Part shown: one piece after another, positions 56,114 to 64,000 of the stretch | How positions within the stretch are numbered: the first letter of the stretch is position 1 | Layout of the letters: each line of letters begins with the position of its first letter | Assembly (NCBI RefSeq): GCF_902506535.1 | Contig: NZ_LR733827.1 | Coordinates: forward strand, 1 to 64,000 | Source: Pseudomonas sp. 8Z | Lineage (GTDB): Bacteria; Pseudomonadota; Gammaproteobacteria; Pseudomonadales; Pseudomonadaceae | Length of the DNA stretch: 64,000 bases | Direction: 5' to 3' | Position numbers and translations under genes: made by a program | Notes under the pieces: model-generated | What the model was told of the DNA's origin: nothing | What the model saw: the letters and a program-made list of their open reading frames with translations, nothing else | Databases searched by the model: none

Positions 56114-56413
56114 ATGGAAACCCTGTCTTTTCAATTCCCCGCCGGGCAACCGGCCAAGGGCCGCGTGCAAGTCGGCTGCGTCGGTTCCGGCGACCTGGAA
56201 GTGCTGCTCGAACCCGGCCAGGCCGGCACCCTGGCCATCGAAGTGGTCACCTCGGTCAACGGCAGCGCGCCGCGCTGGCAGCAACTCTTTGAGCGCATGT
56301 TCCGCGAACAAGTGGTGCCCGCGCTGAATATCGCCATTCATGATTTCGGCGCCACGCCCGGCGTGGTGCGCCTGCGCCTGGAGCAGGGCCTGGAGGAACT
56401 CAATCATGGCTGA
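56114..56413 (+). CDS. mdcC: malonate decarboxylase acyl carrier protein
   Basis: 99-residue carrier (delta subunit). Ser25 in VGCVGSGDLEVLLEPG is the expected attachment site of the phosphoribosyl-dephospho-CoA group, in the same place as in Klebsiella. Starts 1 base after mdcB and overlaps mdcD by 8 bases. Confidence 0.95.
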   Translation: METLSFQFPAGQPAKGRVQVGCVGSGDLEVLLEPGQAGTLAIEVVTSVNGSAPRWQQLFERMFREQVVPALNIAIHDFGATPGVVRLRLEQGLEELNHG

Positions 56414-57257
56414 GCAAAACATTGCGCGCCTGCTGGCGCAGCGCAGCTTTACCGAACTCGGCGCCCGCGAGCGCGCTCGGGCATTGCTCGATGCCGACAG
56501 CTTCCGCGAGCTGCTCGACCCCTTTGCCCGGCTGATGTCGCCCTGGCTGCCCAAGCAGGGCATCGTGCCGCAGGCCGATGACGGCGTGGTGGTGGCCAAG
56601 GGGCTGATCGATGGCGCGCCTGCGGTGGTTATCGCCATCGAAGGCGCCTTCCAGGGCGGCAGCCTTGGTGAGGTGGGCGGGGCGAAGATCGCAGGTGCCT
56701 TGGAACTGGCCGCCGAGGATAACCGTAACGGCACGCCGACTCGCGCCGTGCTGCTGCTGGAAACCGGCGGCGTACGCCTGCAGGAAGCCAATCTGGGCCT
56801 GGCGGCGATTGCCGAGATTCAGGCCGCCATCGTCGATCTGCGCCAGTATCAGCCGGTGATCGGCCTGGTGGCCGGGCCGGTTGGTTGCTTCGGCGGCATG
56901 TCCATCGCCGCCGGGCTGTGCAGCTACCTGCTGGTCACCCGCGAGGCGCGCCTGGGGCTCAACGGCCCGCAGGTGATCGAGCAGGAGGCCGGTATCGAGG
57001 AGTACGACTCGCGCGATCGCCCCTTTATCTGGAGCCTGACCGGCGGCGAGCAGCGTCACGCCAGCGGCCTGGTCGACGGCTACGTGAGCGATGACGTCGA
57101 AGCCATTCGCCGCGAGCTACACGGCCTGTTCGCCAAGGGCAAGCCTGAGCGTGAGCGCAGCCGTCGCCACGCCTGGTTCCTGCAGCGCCTAGGCGCCGTC
57201 GACACCACCGTCCAGGCCGATGCCGCTGCCGTGCGCAGCGCCTACCGGGGAGCATGA
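56406..57257 (+). CDS. mdcD: malonate decarboxylase beta subunit
   Basis: Malonyl-S-ACP decarboxylase subunit working with MdcE; 283 residues with carboxyltransferase (crotonase) fold. Oxyanion-type glycine segments IAIEGAFQGGSLGEVGGAKI and VAGPVGCFGGMSIAAGLCSY. ATG 56406 matches the start MAEQNIARLLAQRSFTELGA. Overlaps mdcE by 4 bases. Confidence 0.94.
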   Translation: MAEQNIARLLAQRSFTELGARERARALLDADSFRELLDPFARLMSPWLPKQGIVPQADDGVVVAKGLIDGAPAVVIAIEGAFQGGSLGEVGGAKIAGALELAAEDNRNGTPTRAVLLLETGGVRLQEANLGLAAIAEIQAAIVDLRQYQPVIGLVAGPVGCFGGMSIAAGLCSYLLVTREARLGLNGPQVIEQEAGIEEYDSRDRPFIWSLTGGEQRHASGLVDGYVSDDVEAIRRELHGLFAKGKPERERSRRHAWFLQRLGAVDTTVQADAAAVRSAYRGA

Positions 57258-58066
57258 ACATGAGCACAGTCCAAGAACAACGCGGCCTGCACTGGTTCCA
57301 GGCCCTGGCAGGCGGCGCCCAACCGCTACAAGGCTTGTCTGCTTCGCTGCGGGTGGCCGATGGCGAGCTGGCGGGGCAGGCGGTGCGCTATCTGGCGGTG
57401 ATCGCTGATGCCAACAACCCATTTCCCCGCGCCCGCAACGGCGAGGTCGGTCTGCTCGAAGGTTGGGGCTTGGCCCAGGCGGTCGATGAGGCCATCGAGG
57501 CCGACCGCGACCAGGTGCACAAGCGCGCGCTGATCGCCATTGTCGACGTGCCGAGCCAGGCCTATGGCCGTCGCGAGGAAGCCTACGGTATTCATCAGGC
57601 GCTGGCCGGCGCGGTGGACGCCTACGCCCGTGCCCGCCTGGCCGGGCATGCGGTGATCGGTCTGCTGGTCGGCAAGGCCATGTCCGGTGCCTTTCTCGCC
57701 CATGGCTACCAGGCCAATCGGCTGATCGCCCTGCGCGACGCCGGGGTGATGGTGCACGCCATGGGCAAGGCCGCCGCCGCGCGCATCACCCTGCGCAGCG
57801 TCGACGAGCTGGAGGCGCTGGCCGCCACGGTGCCGCCGATGGCCTATGACCTCGACAGCTACGCCTCGCTCGGGCTGCTTTCGGAAGTGCTCGATGTCGA
57901 GCAGGTGACGCAGCCGAGCGCTGCCGACCTGGCCCGCGTGCAGGACGCCCTGAACCGCGCCCTGGCCGATATCGCCGCCAGCCCGCGTGACCTGCGGTGC
58001 CGCCTGGGCGCCACCAACCGCGCGGCGTCTAGTCAGGTACGCGAGGCCTTGCGCGCACAGTGGTGA
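57254..58066 (+). CDS. mdcE: malonate decarboxylase gamma subunit
   Basis: Second carboxyltransferase-fold subunit, 270 residues, forming the decarboxylase with MdcD. VIADANNPFPRARNGEVGL and VIGLLVGKAMSGAFLAHGYQ are conserved regions. Start ATG 57254; ATG 57260 is possible. A palindromic repeat follows at 58070. Confidence 0.93.
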   Translation: MNMSTVQEQRGLHWFQALAGGAQPLQGLSASLRVADGELAGQAVRYLAVIADANNPFPRARNGEVGLLEGWGLAQAVDEAIEADRDQVHKRALIAIVDVPSQAYGRREEAYGIHQALAGAVDAYARARLAGHAVIGLLVGKAMSGAFLAHGYQANRLIALRDAGVMVHAMGKAAAARITLRSVDELEALAATVPPMAYDLDSYASLGLLSEVLDVEQVTQPSAADLARVQDALNRALADIAASPRDLRCRLGATNRAASSQVREALRAQW

Positions 58067-58069
58067 AAC

Positions 58070-58131
58070 GTAGGACGGGTGAAACCCGCCAACGCTGAAT
58101 CACGTGAAATGGCGGGTTGCACCCGCCCTAC
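58070..58131. repeat. GTAGGACGGGTGAAACCCGCC-type inverted repeat inside the mdc operon
   Basis: GTAGGACGGGTGAAACCCGC (left) and GGCGGGTTGCACCCGCCCTAC (right), same family as 30020-30072. It fills the mdcE-mdcG gap and may stabilise the upstream mRNA for the catalytic subunits relative to mdcG. Confidence 0.8.
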
Positions 58132-58144
58132 ATAGGAAATACCG

Positions 58145-58780
58145 ATGCACCCGACACCCCGTCCACATGATCTGCTCTGGGGCCTGCGCCCCGAGCACCT
58201 GCCACAGGAGGCGCCGGCCTGGGCTCGCGCCGCCCTGGGCGGGCATGTGCCGGTGGTGGTACGCCGTGCGCCGGCCGAGTCCGGCTGGGTCGCGGTGGGT
58301 ATTCGCGGCGCGGCGCGTGAGCAACGCCATGCCACCTGGATGCGCCTGAGAGATATCAGCCGCCTAGTCAGTCCGCAGGCGGTGGCCCGAGCCGGGCGCT
58401 GGCGCCAGCATGCCCAGCCGCAGTGGTCAGCGTTGCGCGCCCTGAGCCAATTGGCGCCGCGTCTCGATGCCCACGGCTTAGCTTGGGGCGTAACCGGCAG
58501 CCTGGGCTTCGAGCTGGCCAGCGGCATCGCCGCTGCACACCTAGACAGCGATCTCGATTTGTCGCTGCGCGCACCGCAGCACCTGCCGCGCGACTGGGCA
58601 CGGACCTTATGCCGTCTGCTGGGCGAGGCGCCGGGGCGTGTCGATCTGCAACTGGAAACCCCATATGGCGCCGTGGCACTGCGCGAGTGGGCCAGCGAGT
58701 CGCCGCGCGTATTGCTGAAAACTCAGCACGGCCCAGTGCTGGTCAGCGATCCCTGGCAAGCGCAGCAGGTGGCAGCATGA
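58145..58780 (+). CDS. mdcG: phosphoribosyl-dephospho-CoA transferase (holo-ACP synthase)
   Basis: Attaches the MdcB product to Ser25 of MdcC. 211 residues, MdcG family: nucleotidyltransferase-like HAAHLDSDLDLSLRAP-type Asp pair (LDSDLDLSLRAP, about 139-150) and GVTGSLGFELASG. The C-terminus LVSDPWQAQQVAA overlaps the mdcH start by 4 bases. Confidence 0.9.
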   Translation: MHPTPRPHDLLWGLRPEHLPQEAPAWARAALGGHVPVVVRRAPAESGWVAVGIRGAAREQRHATWMRLRDISRLVSPQAVARAGRWRQHAQPQWSALRALSQLAPRLDAHGLAWGVTGSLGFELASGIAAAHLDSDLDLSLRAPQHLPRDWARTLCRLLGEAPGRVDLQLETPYGAVALREWASESPRVLLKTQHGPVLVSDPWQAQQVAA

Positions 58781-59703
58781 GCACGCTGTGGGCCTTCCCC
58801 GGTCAGGGCGCGCAGCAACCCGGCATGCTGCATACGTTGCCTGATGTGCCGGTGGTGCAGGCCTGTATCGAGCAGGCCAGCGCTGCGTTGGACGAAGACG
58901 TGCGCCTGCTGGATTCGGCCGCGGCGCTGCAAGACACCCGCGCCGTGCAACTGTGCCTGTTGATTGCCGGTGTGGCGGCGGCGCGGGTGTTGGTCGAGCG
59001 TGGTCATCGCCCCGATTATGTCGCGGGTTTATCCATCGGCGCCTATGCCGCCGCCGTGGTGGCGGGCGCGCTGGCGTTTGCCGATGCCGTGCGTTTGGTC
59101 GCTCTGCGTGGCGAGCTGATGCAGCGTGCTTACCCGAGCGGCTACGGTATGACCGCCATCCTTGGCCTCGACCAGGCCAGCGTCGAGCGCCTGCTGGCCG
59201 AGGCCGAAGGCCCGGTGTACCTGGCCAATATCAACGCTGAAAACCAACTGGTGATCGCTGGCAGCGAGGCCGCCATGGCTGCGCTGGCCGATCGCGCCCG
59301 AGCATTGGGAGCGGGCGCGGCCAAGCGCCTGGCCATGAGTGTGCCGTCGCACTGCGAACTGCTCGATGCGCCGGCTCGCGAGTTGGCGGCGGCATTCACC
59401 AAGGTCGAACTGCACACGCCACAGGTGCGCTACCTGAGCGGCAGTTCGGCGCGCCTGATCCGTGATCCCGAAGCCCTGCGCGACGACCTGGCCATGAATA
59501 TGAGCCGCGTGGTCGATTGGCAGGCCACGCTCGTCACCGCCTATGAACGCGGCGTGCGCCTGCACCTGGAACTGCCCCCTGGCGGCGTGCTGAGCGGGCT
59601 GGCCCGGCGCGTATTCGAACCCGGCCAGGCCATCGCCTTCACTGGCTCACGCCTGGATACACTCGACGCCATGTTGCGTCAGGAGGTAAGTCGCGACCGC
59701 TGA
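58777..59703 (+). CDS. mdcH: malonyl-CoA:ACP transacylase MdcH
   Basis: Loads malonyl groups from malonyl-CoA onto MdcC to prime the cycle. 308 residues of the FabD/acyltransferase family: FPGQGAQQPGM at the start, nucleophile Ser in VAGLSIGAYAAAV, and the catalytic His in MSVPSHCELLD. Coupled to mdcG by overlap. Confidence 0.93.
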   Translation: MSTLWAFPGQGAQQPGMLHTLPDVPVVQACIEQASAALDEDVRLLDSAAALQDTRAVQLCLLIAGVAAARVLVERGHRPDYVAGLSIGAYAAAVVAGALAFADAVRLVALRGELMQRAYPSGYGMTAILGLDQASVERLLAEAEGPVYLANINAENQLVIAGSEAAMAALADRARALGAGAAKRLAMSVPSHCELLDAPARELAAAFTKVELHTPQVRYLSGSSARLIRDPEALRDDLAMNMSRVVDWQATLVTAYERGVRLHLELPPGGVLSGLARRVFEPGQAIAFTGSRLDTLDAMLRQEVSRDR

Positions 59704-59763
59704 GCCGTAGTGTTTACCGAAGCACAAGAACAACAACTTCGATATAAACCGAGGACAACAACC

Positions 59764-60165
59764 ATGATCATCTACGGTGTCGCCTTTCTGGCGTTCTGCA
59801 CCCTGGCAGGCATCTTCATCGGTGAACTGCTGGGCAAACTCATCGGCGTCCCCGCCAACGTCGGCGGTGTCGGCATCGCCATGATGCTGCTGATCTTCCT
59901 GGGCAGTTACCTGAACAAGCGTGGCCTGTTCACCGGCAAGTCGGAACAGGGCGTGGAATTTTGGAGCGCCATCTACATCCCCATCGTGGTCGCCATGGCG
60001 GCTCAGCAAAACGTCTACGGTGCCCTCAAAGGCGGGCCGATGGCGATTCTCGCCGGGACAGTCGCCGTGGTGATCGGCTTCGCGCTGGTACCTGCTTTGA
60101 GTCGGCTAGGGCAAAAGAAGCCTGAAACCGACGTTGCCCCCTCCCTGACCAAAGCGCCGCGGTGA
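59764..60165 (+). CDS. madL: malonate transporter subunit MadL
   Basis: 133-residue membrane protein with four hydrophobic helices (MIIYGVAFLAFCTLAGIFIG and later ones). MadL and MadM together form a malonate:Na+ (or H+) symporter. ATG 59764 follows CGAGGACAACAACC; a GTG at 59710 in frame would add 18 hydrophilic residues and is less likely. Overlaps madM by 4 bases. Confidence 0.92.
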   Translation: MIIYGVAFLAFCTLAGIFIGELLGKLIGVPANVGGVGIAMMLLIFLGSYLNKRGLFTGKSEQGVEFWSAIYIPIVVAMAAQQNVYGALKGGPMAILAGTVAVVIGFALVPALSRLGQKKPETDVAPSLTKAPR

Positions 60166-60935
60166 CTGCCATGTACGAATCTTTGATGAAGGTCATTACC
60201 AGCTACAGTCTGCTCAGCGGCTTCGCCATCATCGGCATCACGATGTGGGTGTCTTACTGGATTTCCGACAAGTTCACCAAGGGTCGTCTGCATGGCTCGG
60301 CCATTGCCATCCTGCTCGGCTTGTTGCTGTCCTATATCGGCGGTGCCTACACGGGTGGGCAGAAGGGGCTGGTGGACATCCCGCTATTCGCCGGCATCGG
60401 CCTGCTCGGCGGCGCCATGCTGCGCGACTTCGCCATCGTCGCCACCGGCTTCGGCGTCAGTGTCGAAGAGCTCAAACGCGCCGGGTTCGCCGGGGTGCTA
60501 GCGCTGTTCGTTGGCGTATTCACGTCCTTCATTGCCGGCGTGGCGGTGGCCATGGCCTTCGGTTACACCGACGTGGTCAGCTTGACCACCATCGGCACCG
60601 GCGCGGTGACCTACATCGTCGGCCCGGTCACCGGCGCGGCGATTGGTGCCAGCTCCGACGTGATGGCGCTATCGATTGCCGCCGGTTTGATCAAGGCGAT
60701 TCTGGTAATGGTGGCCACCCCCTTCGTCGCCCCCTATATCGGCCTGAACAACCCGCGCAGCGCGGTGATCTTCGGCGGCCTGATGGGCACCTCCAGCGGC
60801 GTGGCCGGTGGCCTGGCGGCGACCGATCCGAAGCTTGTGCCGTACGGCTGCCTGACGGCTGCGTTCTACACCGCACTGGGCTGCCTGCTTGGCCCATCCT
60901 TGCTCTACTTTCTGATGCGCGGCCTTCTGGGCTGA
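60162..60935 (+). CDS. madM: malonate transporter subunit MadM
   Basis: Second malonate symporter subunit, 257 residues, about seven to eight membrane helices. AIAILLGLLLSYIGGAYTGG, GIGLLGGAMLRDFAIVATGF and GLMGTSSGVAGGLAATDPK are MadM blocks. Start GTG 60162 or ATG 60171 (three residues shorter). Last gene of the mdc operon; terminator follows. Confidence 0.92.
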   Translation: MTAMYESLMKVITSYSLLSGFAIIGITMWVSYWISDKFTKGRLHGSAIAILLGLLLSYIGGAYTGGQKGLVDIPLFAGIGLLGGAMLRDFAIVATGFGVSVEELKRAGFAGVLALFVGVFTSFIAGVAVAMAFGYTDVVSLTTIGTGAVTYIVGPVTGAAIGASSDVMALSIAAGLIKAILVMVATPFVAPYIGLNNPRSAVIFGGLMGTSSGVAGGLAATDPKLVPYGCLTAAFYTALGCLLGPSLLYFLMRGLLG

Positions 60936-60941
60936 CCTTTC

Positions 60942-60965
60942 GCCCGCCCTCGTGGCGGGCTTTTT
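60942..60965 (+). terminator. terminator of the mdc-mad operon
   Basis: GCCCGCC and GGCGGGC (60942-60948, 60954-60960) followed by five T residues. Confidence 0.9.
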
Positions 60966-61074
60966 ATTCACGGCGAAACCCAGGGCGACGGTTTCTCGGG
61001 TTTCGCTTCGCTCTACCCAGGCTACGGTGCTACAGGCTGCCCTGTGGGAGGCGCTTCAGCGGCGACGCTTGCGA

Positions 61075-61986
61075 CTACGACTGCCGACTGTACATCCGGC
61101 ATTCGGCCAGCAGCGCTAGCAGGTTGGGGTCGCGCTCTTTGGCCTTGAGGAACACCACGCCGATATGCTGCTGCAGGTGGTACTTGGCCTGCAGCGCGAT
61201 GAGCTTCACGCGGTTTTCGTACACCGCCGCCACGCGCCCCGGCAGCAGGGCATAGCCGACGCCGGAGCTGACCATGCTGAGCAGGGTGAAGATGTCTTTG
61301 ACCTGCATCGCCACCTTGGGCTCGAACCCCGCCTGTTGGAACACCCGCTCACCGTCGCGAAAGGTGGCGTAGCCCTGGGTCAGGGTGATGAAGGTCGAAT
61401 CGCGCAGGTCGGCCAGATCCACTTCGGCATGCTCGGCGAAGGGGGAGTCGTTGGGCACGGCGAGAAAGATATCGTCGGAAAACAGCGCCAGTTGCTCACA
61501 ATCCTGATCGCTGGTGCTGTCGTCGAGGGACACCAGAATGGCGTCCAGCTCCATGTTCTTGAGCTTGTACAGCAGGTCGACGTTGGAGCCGAGGATCAGG
61601 TCGATGTTCAGCTCGCTGCGCCGCAGCTTCAGGCCCATGATCAGTTGCGGCACGGTTTTCACCGTCAGCGAGTAGAGCGCGCCGAGCTTGAAACGCTCGG
61701 CACCGAAGCCCGCTGCCTCGCGGGTCAGGCGCACCATGTCCTGGGCATCCTGAATCAGCTTCTGCGCCTTTTCTTCCAGCACATAGGCGCTTTCCAGCGG
61801 GATCAGGTTGCGCCCCTCGTGCTTGAACAGCGGACAGCGCAGCGCGCTTTCCAGCGAGTGGATGGCGCGGTGTACGCTGACGTTACTGGTCTGCAGTTCA
61901 CTGGCAGCGCGCGCCAGATTGCCGCTGCGCATGAAGGCCAGGAAGACCTCCAGTTTCTTCAGCGTCAGTTCTTCATCGATCAGCAT
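61075..61986 (-). CDS. mdcR: LysR-type regulator of malonate genes MdcR
   Basis: 303-residue LysR regulator. N-terminal helix-turn-helix (about 8-65): LKKLEVFLAFMRSGNLARAA and VSVHRAIHSLESALRCPLF. C-terminal periplasmic-binding-like effector domain (about 95-295). Convergent with madM at the end of the mdc operon, where mdcR also lies in P. aeruginosa. ATG 61986 has GGAGAAGGACC upstream; the longer frame from 62112 adds an unrelated leader. Expected effector: malonate or malonyl-CoA. Confidence 0.88.
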   Translation of the reverse strand: MLIDEELTLKKLEVFLAFMRSGNLARAASELQTSNVSVHRAIHSLESALRCPLFKHEGRNLIPLESAYVLEEKAQKLIQDAQDMVRLTREAAGFGAERFKLGALYSLTVKTVPQLIMGLKLRRSELNIDLILGSNVDLLYKLKNMELDAILVSLDDSTSDQDCEQLALFSDDIFLAVPNDSPFAEHAEVDLADLRDSTFITLTQGYATFRDGERVFQQAGFEPKVAMQVKDIFTLLSMVSSGVGYALLPGRVAAVYENRVKLIALQAKYHLQQHIGVVFLKAKERDPNLLALLAECRMYSRQS

Positions 61987-62104
61987 GGGTTGGTCCTTCT
62001 CCAGCGATGGCCGATTGTGCCGCATTTGGCTGCGCTGGCGGGGTGGATCCGTTGGGTATGCTACATCTGTCGATTGTTGCTGTCGGAGGGGGACAAATGC
62101 CGTG

Positions 62105-62131
62105 GTTGTCACTTATCATACGTCCGACAAC
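62105..62131. promoter_or_regulatory. inverted repeat upstream of the aldehyde dehydrogenase
   Basis: GTTGTC and GACAAC arms 15 bases apart (62105-62110, 62126-62131), centred on TTATCATACG, 92 bases before the dehydrogenase start. The shape suits a dimeric regulator (GntR/FCD type). The regulator is not identified in this window. The rest of the 236-base mdcR-dehydrogenase gap shows nothing else clear. Confidence 0.35.
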
Positions 62132-62222
62132 TGCGCAGGCGGTTGCGAATCCCGGCACTGCCGCCGGGCCTCATTCATTGTCCTCGGGGCGACGTCGTTG
62201 TCCCACCTGACAGGAGAACGCC

Positions 62223-63806
62223 ATGCTGAGTCTGACTGGCCACAATTACATCGGTGGTGAGCGCCGCGCCGCCGGCACCGTCGAGCACAAGAGCCTCGAC
62301 GCCAGCAGCGGTGAAGCGCTGCCTTACACCTTCATCCAGGCTACACCCGAAGAAGTCGACGCCGCTGCCCAGGCCGCCGCCGCTGCTTACCCGATCTACC
62401 GCAACCTGTCGGCGGTACGCCGCGCCGAGTTCCTCGAAGCCATCGCTGACGAACTCGATGCCCTCGGCGACGAGTTCGTTGCCCTGGTCTGCAGCGAAAC
62501 CGCACTGCCTGCCGCCCGTATCCAGGGCGAGCGTGGCCGTACCAGCGGCCAGATGCGCCTGTTCGCCAAAGTGCTGCGCCGTGGCGACTTCTACGGTGCG
62601 CGTATCGACCGTGCCCTGCCGGATCGTCAGCCGCTGCCGCGCGTCGACCTGCGCCAGTATCAAATCGGTGTCGGCCCGGTTGCCGTATTCGGTGCCAGCA
62701 ACTTCCCGCTGGCCTTCTCCACCGCTGGCGGTGATACCGCATCGGCCCTGGCTGCCGGTTGCCCGGTGGTGTTCAAGGCCCACAGCGGCCACATGGCTAC
62801 GGCTGAGTGCGTCGCTGACGCGATCATCCGTGCGGCGGATAAAACCGGCATGCCCAAGGGCGTGTTCAACATGATCTTTGGCGGCGGTGTCGGCGAGATT
62901 CTGGTCAAGCACCCGGCCATCCAGGCCGTCGGCTTCACCGGTTCGCTCAAAGGTGGTCGTGCCCTGTGTGACATGGCGGCTGCGCGCCCGCAGCCGATCC
63001 CGGTGTTCGCCGAGATGTCCAGCGTCAACCCGGTGGTCGTCCTGCCAAGCGCCCTGAAGGTGCGCGGCGCGACCGTGGCCAAAGAGCTAGCCGCTTCGGT
63101 GGTGATGGGCTGTGGCCAGTTCTGCACCAACCCTGGCCTGATCATCGGCATTCGCAGCGCCGAGTTCAGCGAGTTCGTTGCCGGGCTGAGCGACGCCATC
63201 GCCAGCCAGCCCGCGCAAACCATGCTCAACGCCGGTACTCTGCGTAGCTACGTCGGTGGTGTGGCTGCGCTTAAAGCACATGCCAAGGTCAGCCATCTGG
63301 CGGGCAACGAGCAAGCGGGTAACCAGGCGCAGCCGCAACTGTTCAAGGCTGATGTGAGCATGCTGCTCGAAGGCGATCACCTGCTGCAGGAAGAAGTCTT
63401 CGGCCCGACCAGCATCGTCGTCGAAGTCGCCGACAGCGCCGAGCTGACCCGTGCCCTGCAGAGCATGCACGGCCAACTGACGGCCACCTTGATCGCCGAG
63501 CGTGATGACCTGAGCGCTTTCCGCGACCTGCTGCCGCTGCTGGAAGTCAAAGCTGGCCGTGTGCTGCTCAACGGCTACCCGACTGGCGTGGAAGTGTGCG
63601 ATGCCATGGTGCATGGCGGCCCGTACCCGGCGACCTCCGACGCCCGTGGCACTTCGGTCGGCACCCTGGCGATCCACCGCTTCCTGCGTCCGGTGTGCTA
63701 CCAGAACTACCCGGACGAAGTGCTGCCAGAAGCCCTGCAAGACGCCAACCCGCTGGGCATCCAGCGTCTGGTCGACGGCGTGCATACGCGTGATGCGCTG
63801 AACTGA
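62223..63806 (+). CDS. aldehyde dehydrogenase (NADP+), alpha-ketoglutaric semialdehyde type
   Basis: 527-residue ALDH-superfamily enzyme. Cofactor loop VFGASNFPLAFSTAGGDTAS, general base E264 in VFAEMSSVNPVV and nucleophile C301 in MGCGQFCTNPGL. The length, FAEMSSVNP and N-terminal GHNYIGGERRAAG resemble 2,5-dioxovalerate (alpha-ketoglutaric semialdehyde) dehydrogenases of sugar-acid or hydroxyproline breakdown, more than the 490-residue NAD type. No pathway partner is in view, so the substrate is provisional. AGGAGAACGCC precedes the ATG. Two hairpins follow. Confidence 0.82.
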   Translation: MLSLTGHNYIGGERRAAGTVEHKSLDASSGEALPYTFIQATPEEVDAAAQAAAAAYPIYRNLSAVRRAEFLEAIADELDALGDEFVALVCSETALPAARIQGERGRTSGQMRLFAKVLRRGDFYGARIDRALPDRQPLPRVDLRQYQIGVGPVAVFGASNFPLAFSTAGGDTASALAAGCPVVFKAHSGHMATAECVADAIIRAADKTGMPKGVFNMIFGGGVGEILVKHPAIQAVGFTGSLKGGRALCDMAAARPQPIPVFAEMSSVNPVVVLPSALKVRGATVAKELAASVVMGCGQFCTNPGLIIGIRSAEFSEFVAGLSDAIASQPAQTMLNAGTLRSYVGGVAALKAHAKVSHLAGNEQAGNQAQPQLFKADVSMLLEGDHLLQEEVFGPTSIVVEVADSAELTRALQSMHGQLTATLIAERDDLSAFRDLLPLLEVKAGRVLLNGYPTGVEVCDAMVHGGPYPATSDARGTSVGTLAIHRFLRPVCYQNYPDEVLPEALQDANPLGIQRLVDGVHTRDALN

Positions 63807-63825
63807 GCAAAACGCTCATATGAAT

Positions 63826-63852
63826 AATGCCGCATACCCTTATTGCGGCATT
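63826..63852 (+). terminator. first hairpin after the aldehyde dehydrogenase
   Basis: AATGCCGCA and TGCGGCATT (63826-63834, 63844-63852) then CTTC. A second, stronger terminator follows directly. Confidence 0.55.
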
Positions 63853-63856
63853 CTTC

Positions 63857-63884
63857 AAGGCGGTGCCTCGGCACCGCCTTTTTT
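63857..63884 (+). terminator. terminator of the aldehyde dehydrogenase gene
   Basis: AAGGCGGTGC-CTCG-GCACCGCCTT followed by TTTTA. Bases 63885-64000 at the window edge show no gene I can support. Confidence 0.9.
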
Positions 63885-64000
63885 ATTGCGTGTTGCACCT
63901 CAATAACCCCGTCGAAACACGCTCCGCGTCTCGATGCGCGGAAACTAAGATGCCATGGCGGCATAGCGTCCACGCAATCTCGTGCACTACAGGCTGGCGC

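Overview
This 64 kb window is a GC-rich chromosomal segment from a gammaproteobacterium of the genus Pseudomonas in the broad sense. Gene families and local order match that genus: pst-phoU followed by a response regulator and an M23 peptidase, rubredoxin beside glc, trxA-rho-ubiD-reductase-glpT, and mdcABCDEGH-madLM-mdcR. The species group (perhaps mendocina/oleovorans-like) is only a guess. No rRNA, tRNA, IS element, prophage or CRISPR array was seen.

Layout. (1) 0.3-9.5 kb: high-affinity phosphate uptake (pstS, pstC, pstA, pstB, phoU) with PhoB boxes before both pstS and pstC, then a CheY-like response regulator and a secreted M23 peptidase. (2) 9.7-19.4 kb: first half of a second, lateral-type flagellar system, fliD-fliS-fliT-fliK-fliL-fliA-motA-motB (order of lafBCDEFSTU), a ToxR/ToxS-like regulator pair facing them, and two tandem flagellins. 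(3) 19.6-30.0 kb: rubredoxin and the glycolate operon glcDEFGBA with divergent glcC, carrying two FadR-family palindromes in the control region and a threefold 151-bp mosaic repeat between glcF and glcG. (4) 30.1-41.7 kb: second flagellar half, flgA divergent from flgBCDEFGHIJKL plus a lafW-position gene. (5) 41.9-47.1 kb: a soluble PilJ-domain protein, then a polar amino-acid-type ABC transporter joined to ureidoglycolate lyase, with a divergent FCD/GntR regulator. (6) 47.2-53.2 kb: trxA, rho, ubiD, a ferredoxin-type reductase and glpT. (7) 53.5-62.0 kb: a complete malonate decarboxylase operon with malonate transporter madLM and the LysR regulator mdcR. (8) 62.2-63.8 kb: an alpha-ketoglutaric-semialdehyde-type dehydrogenase.

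How the genes work together. The two flagellar blocks supply rod, hook, rings, caps, filament, stator and a dedicated sigma-28. The export apparatus, MS/C-ring genes, flgM/flgN and a lafK-type activator are absent and must lie elsewhere. Three sigma-54 (-24/-12) sites precede fliD, the ToxR-like gene and flgB, implying RpoN control of the early and middle genes. The glc operon oxidises glycolate to glyoxylate and condenses it with acetyl-CoA to malate; the ureidoglycolate lyase downstream is another glyoxylate source. The mdc operon turns malonate into acetyl groups plus CO2.

Most notable: the lateral flagellar locus is split around glc; its FlgJ carries a lytic-transglycosylase (SLT) domain rather than the glucosaminidase domain; a ToxRS-like membrane pair with its own sigma-54 promoter sits inside the locus; and the twin flagellins look homogenised at their 3' ends.
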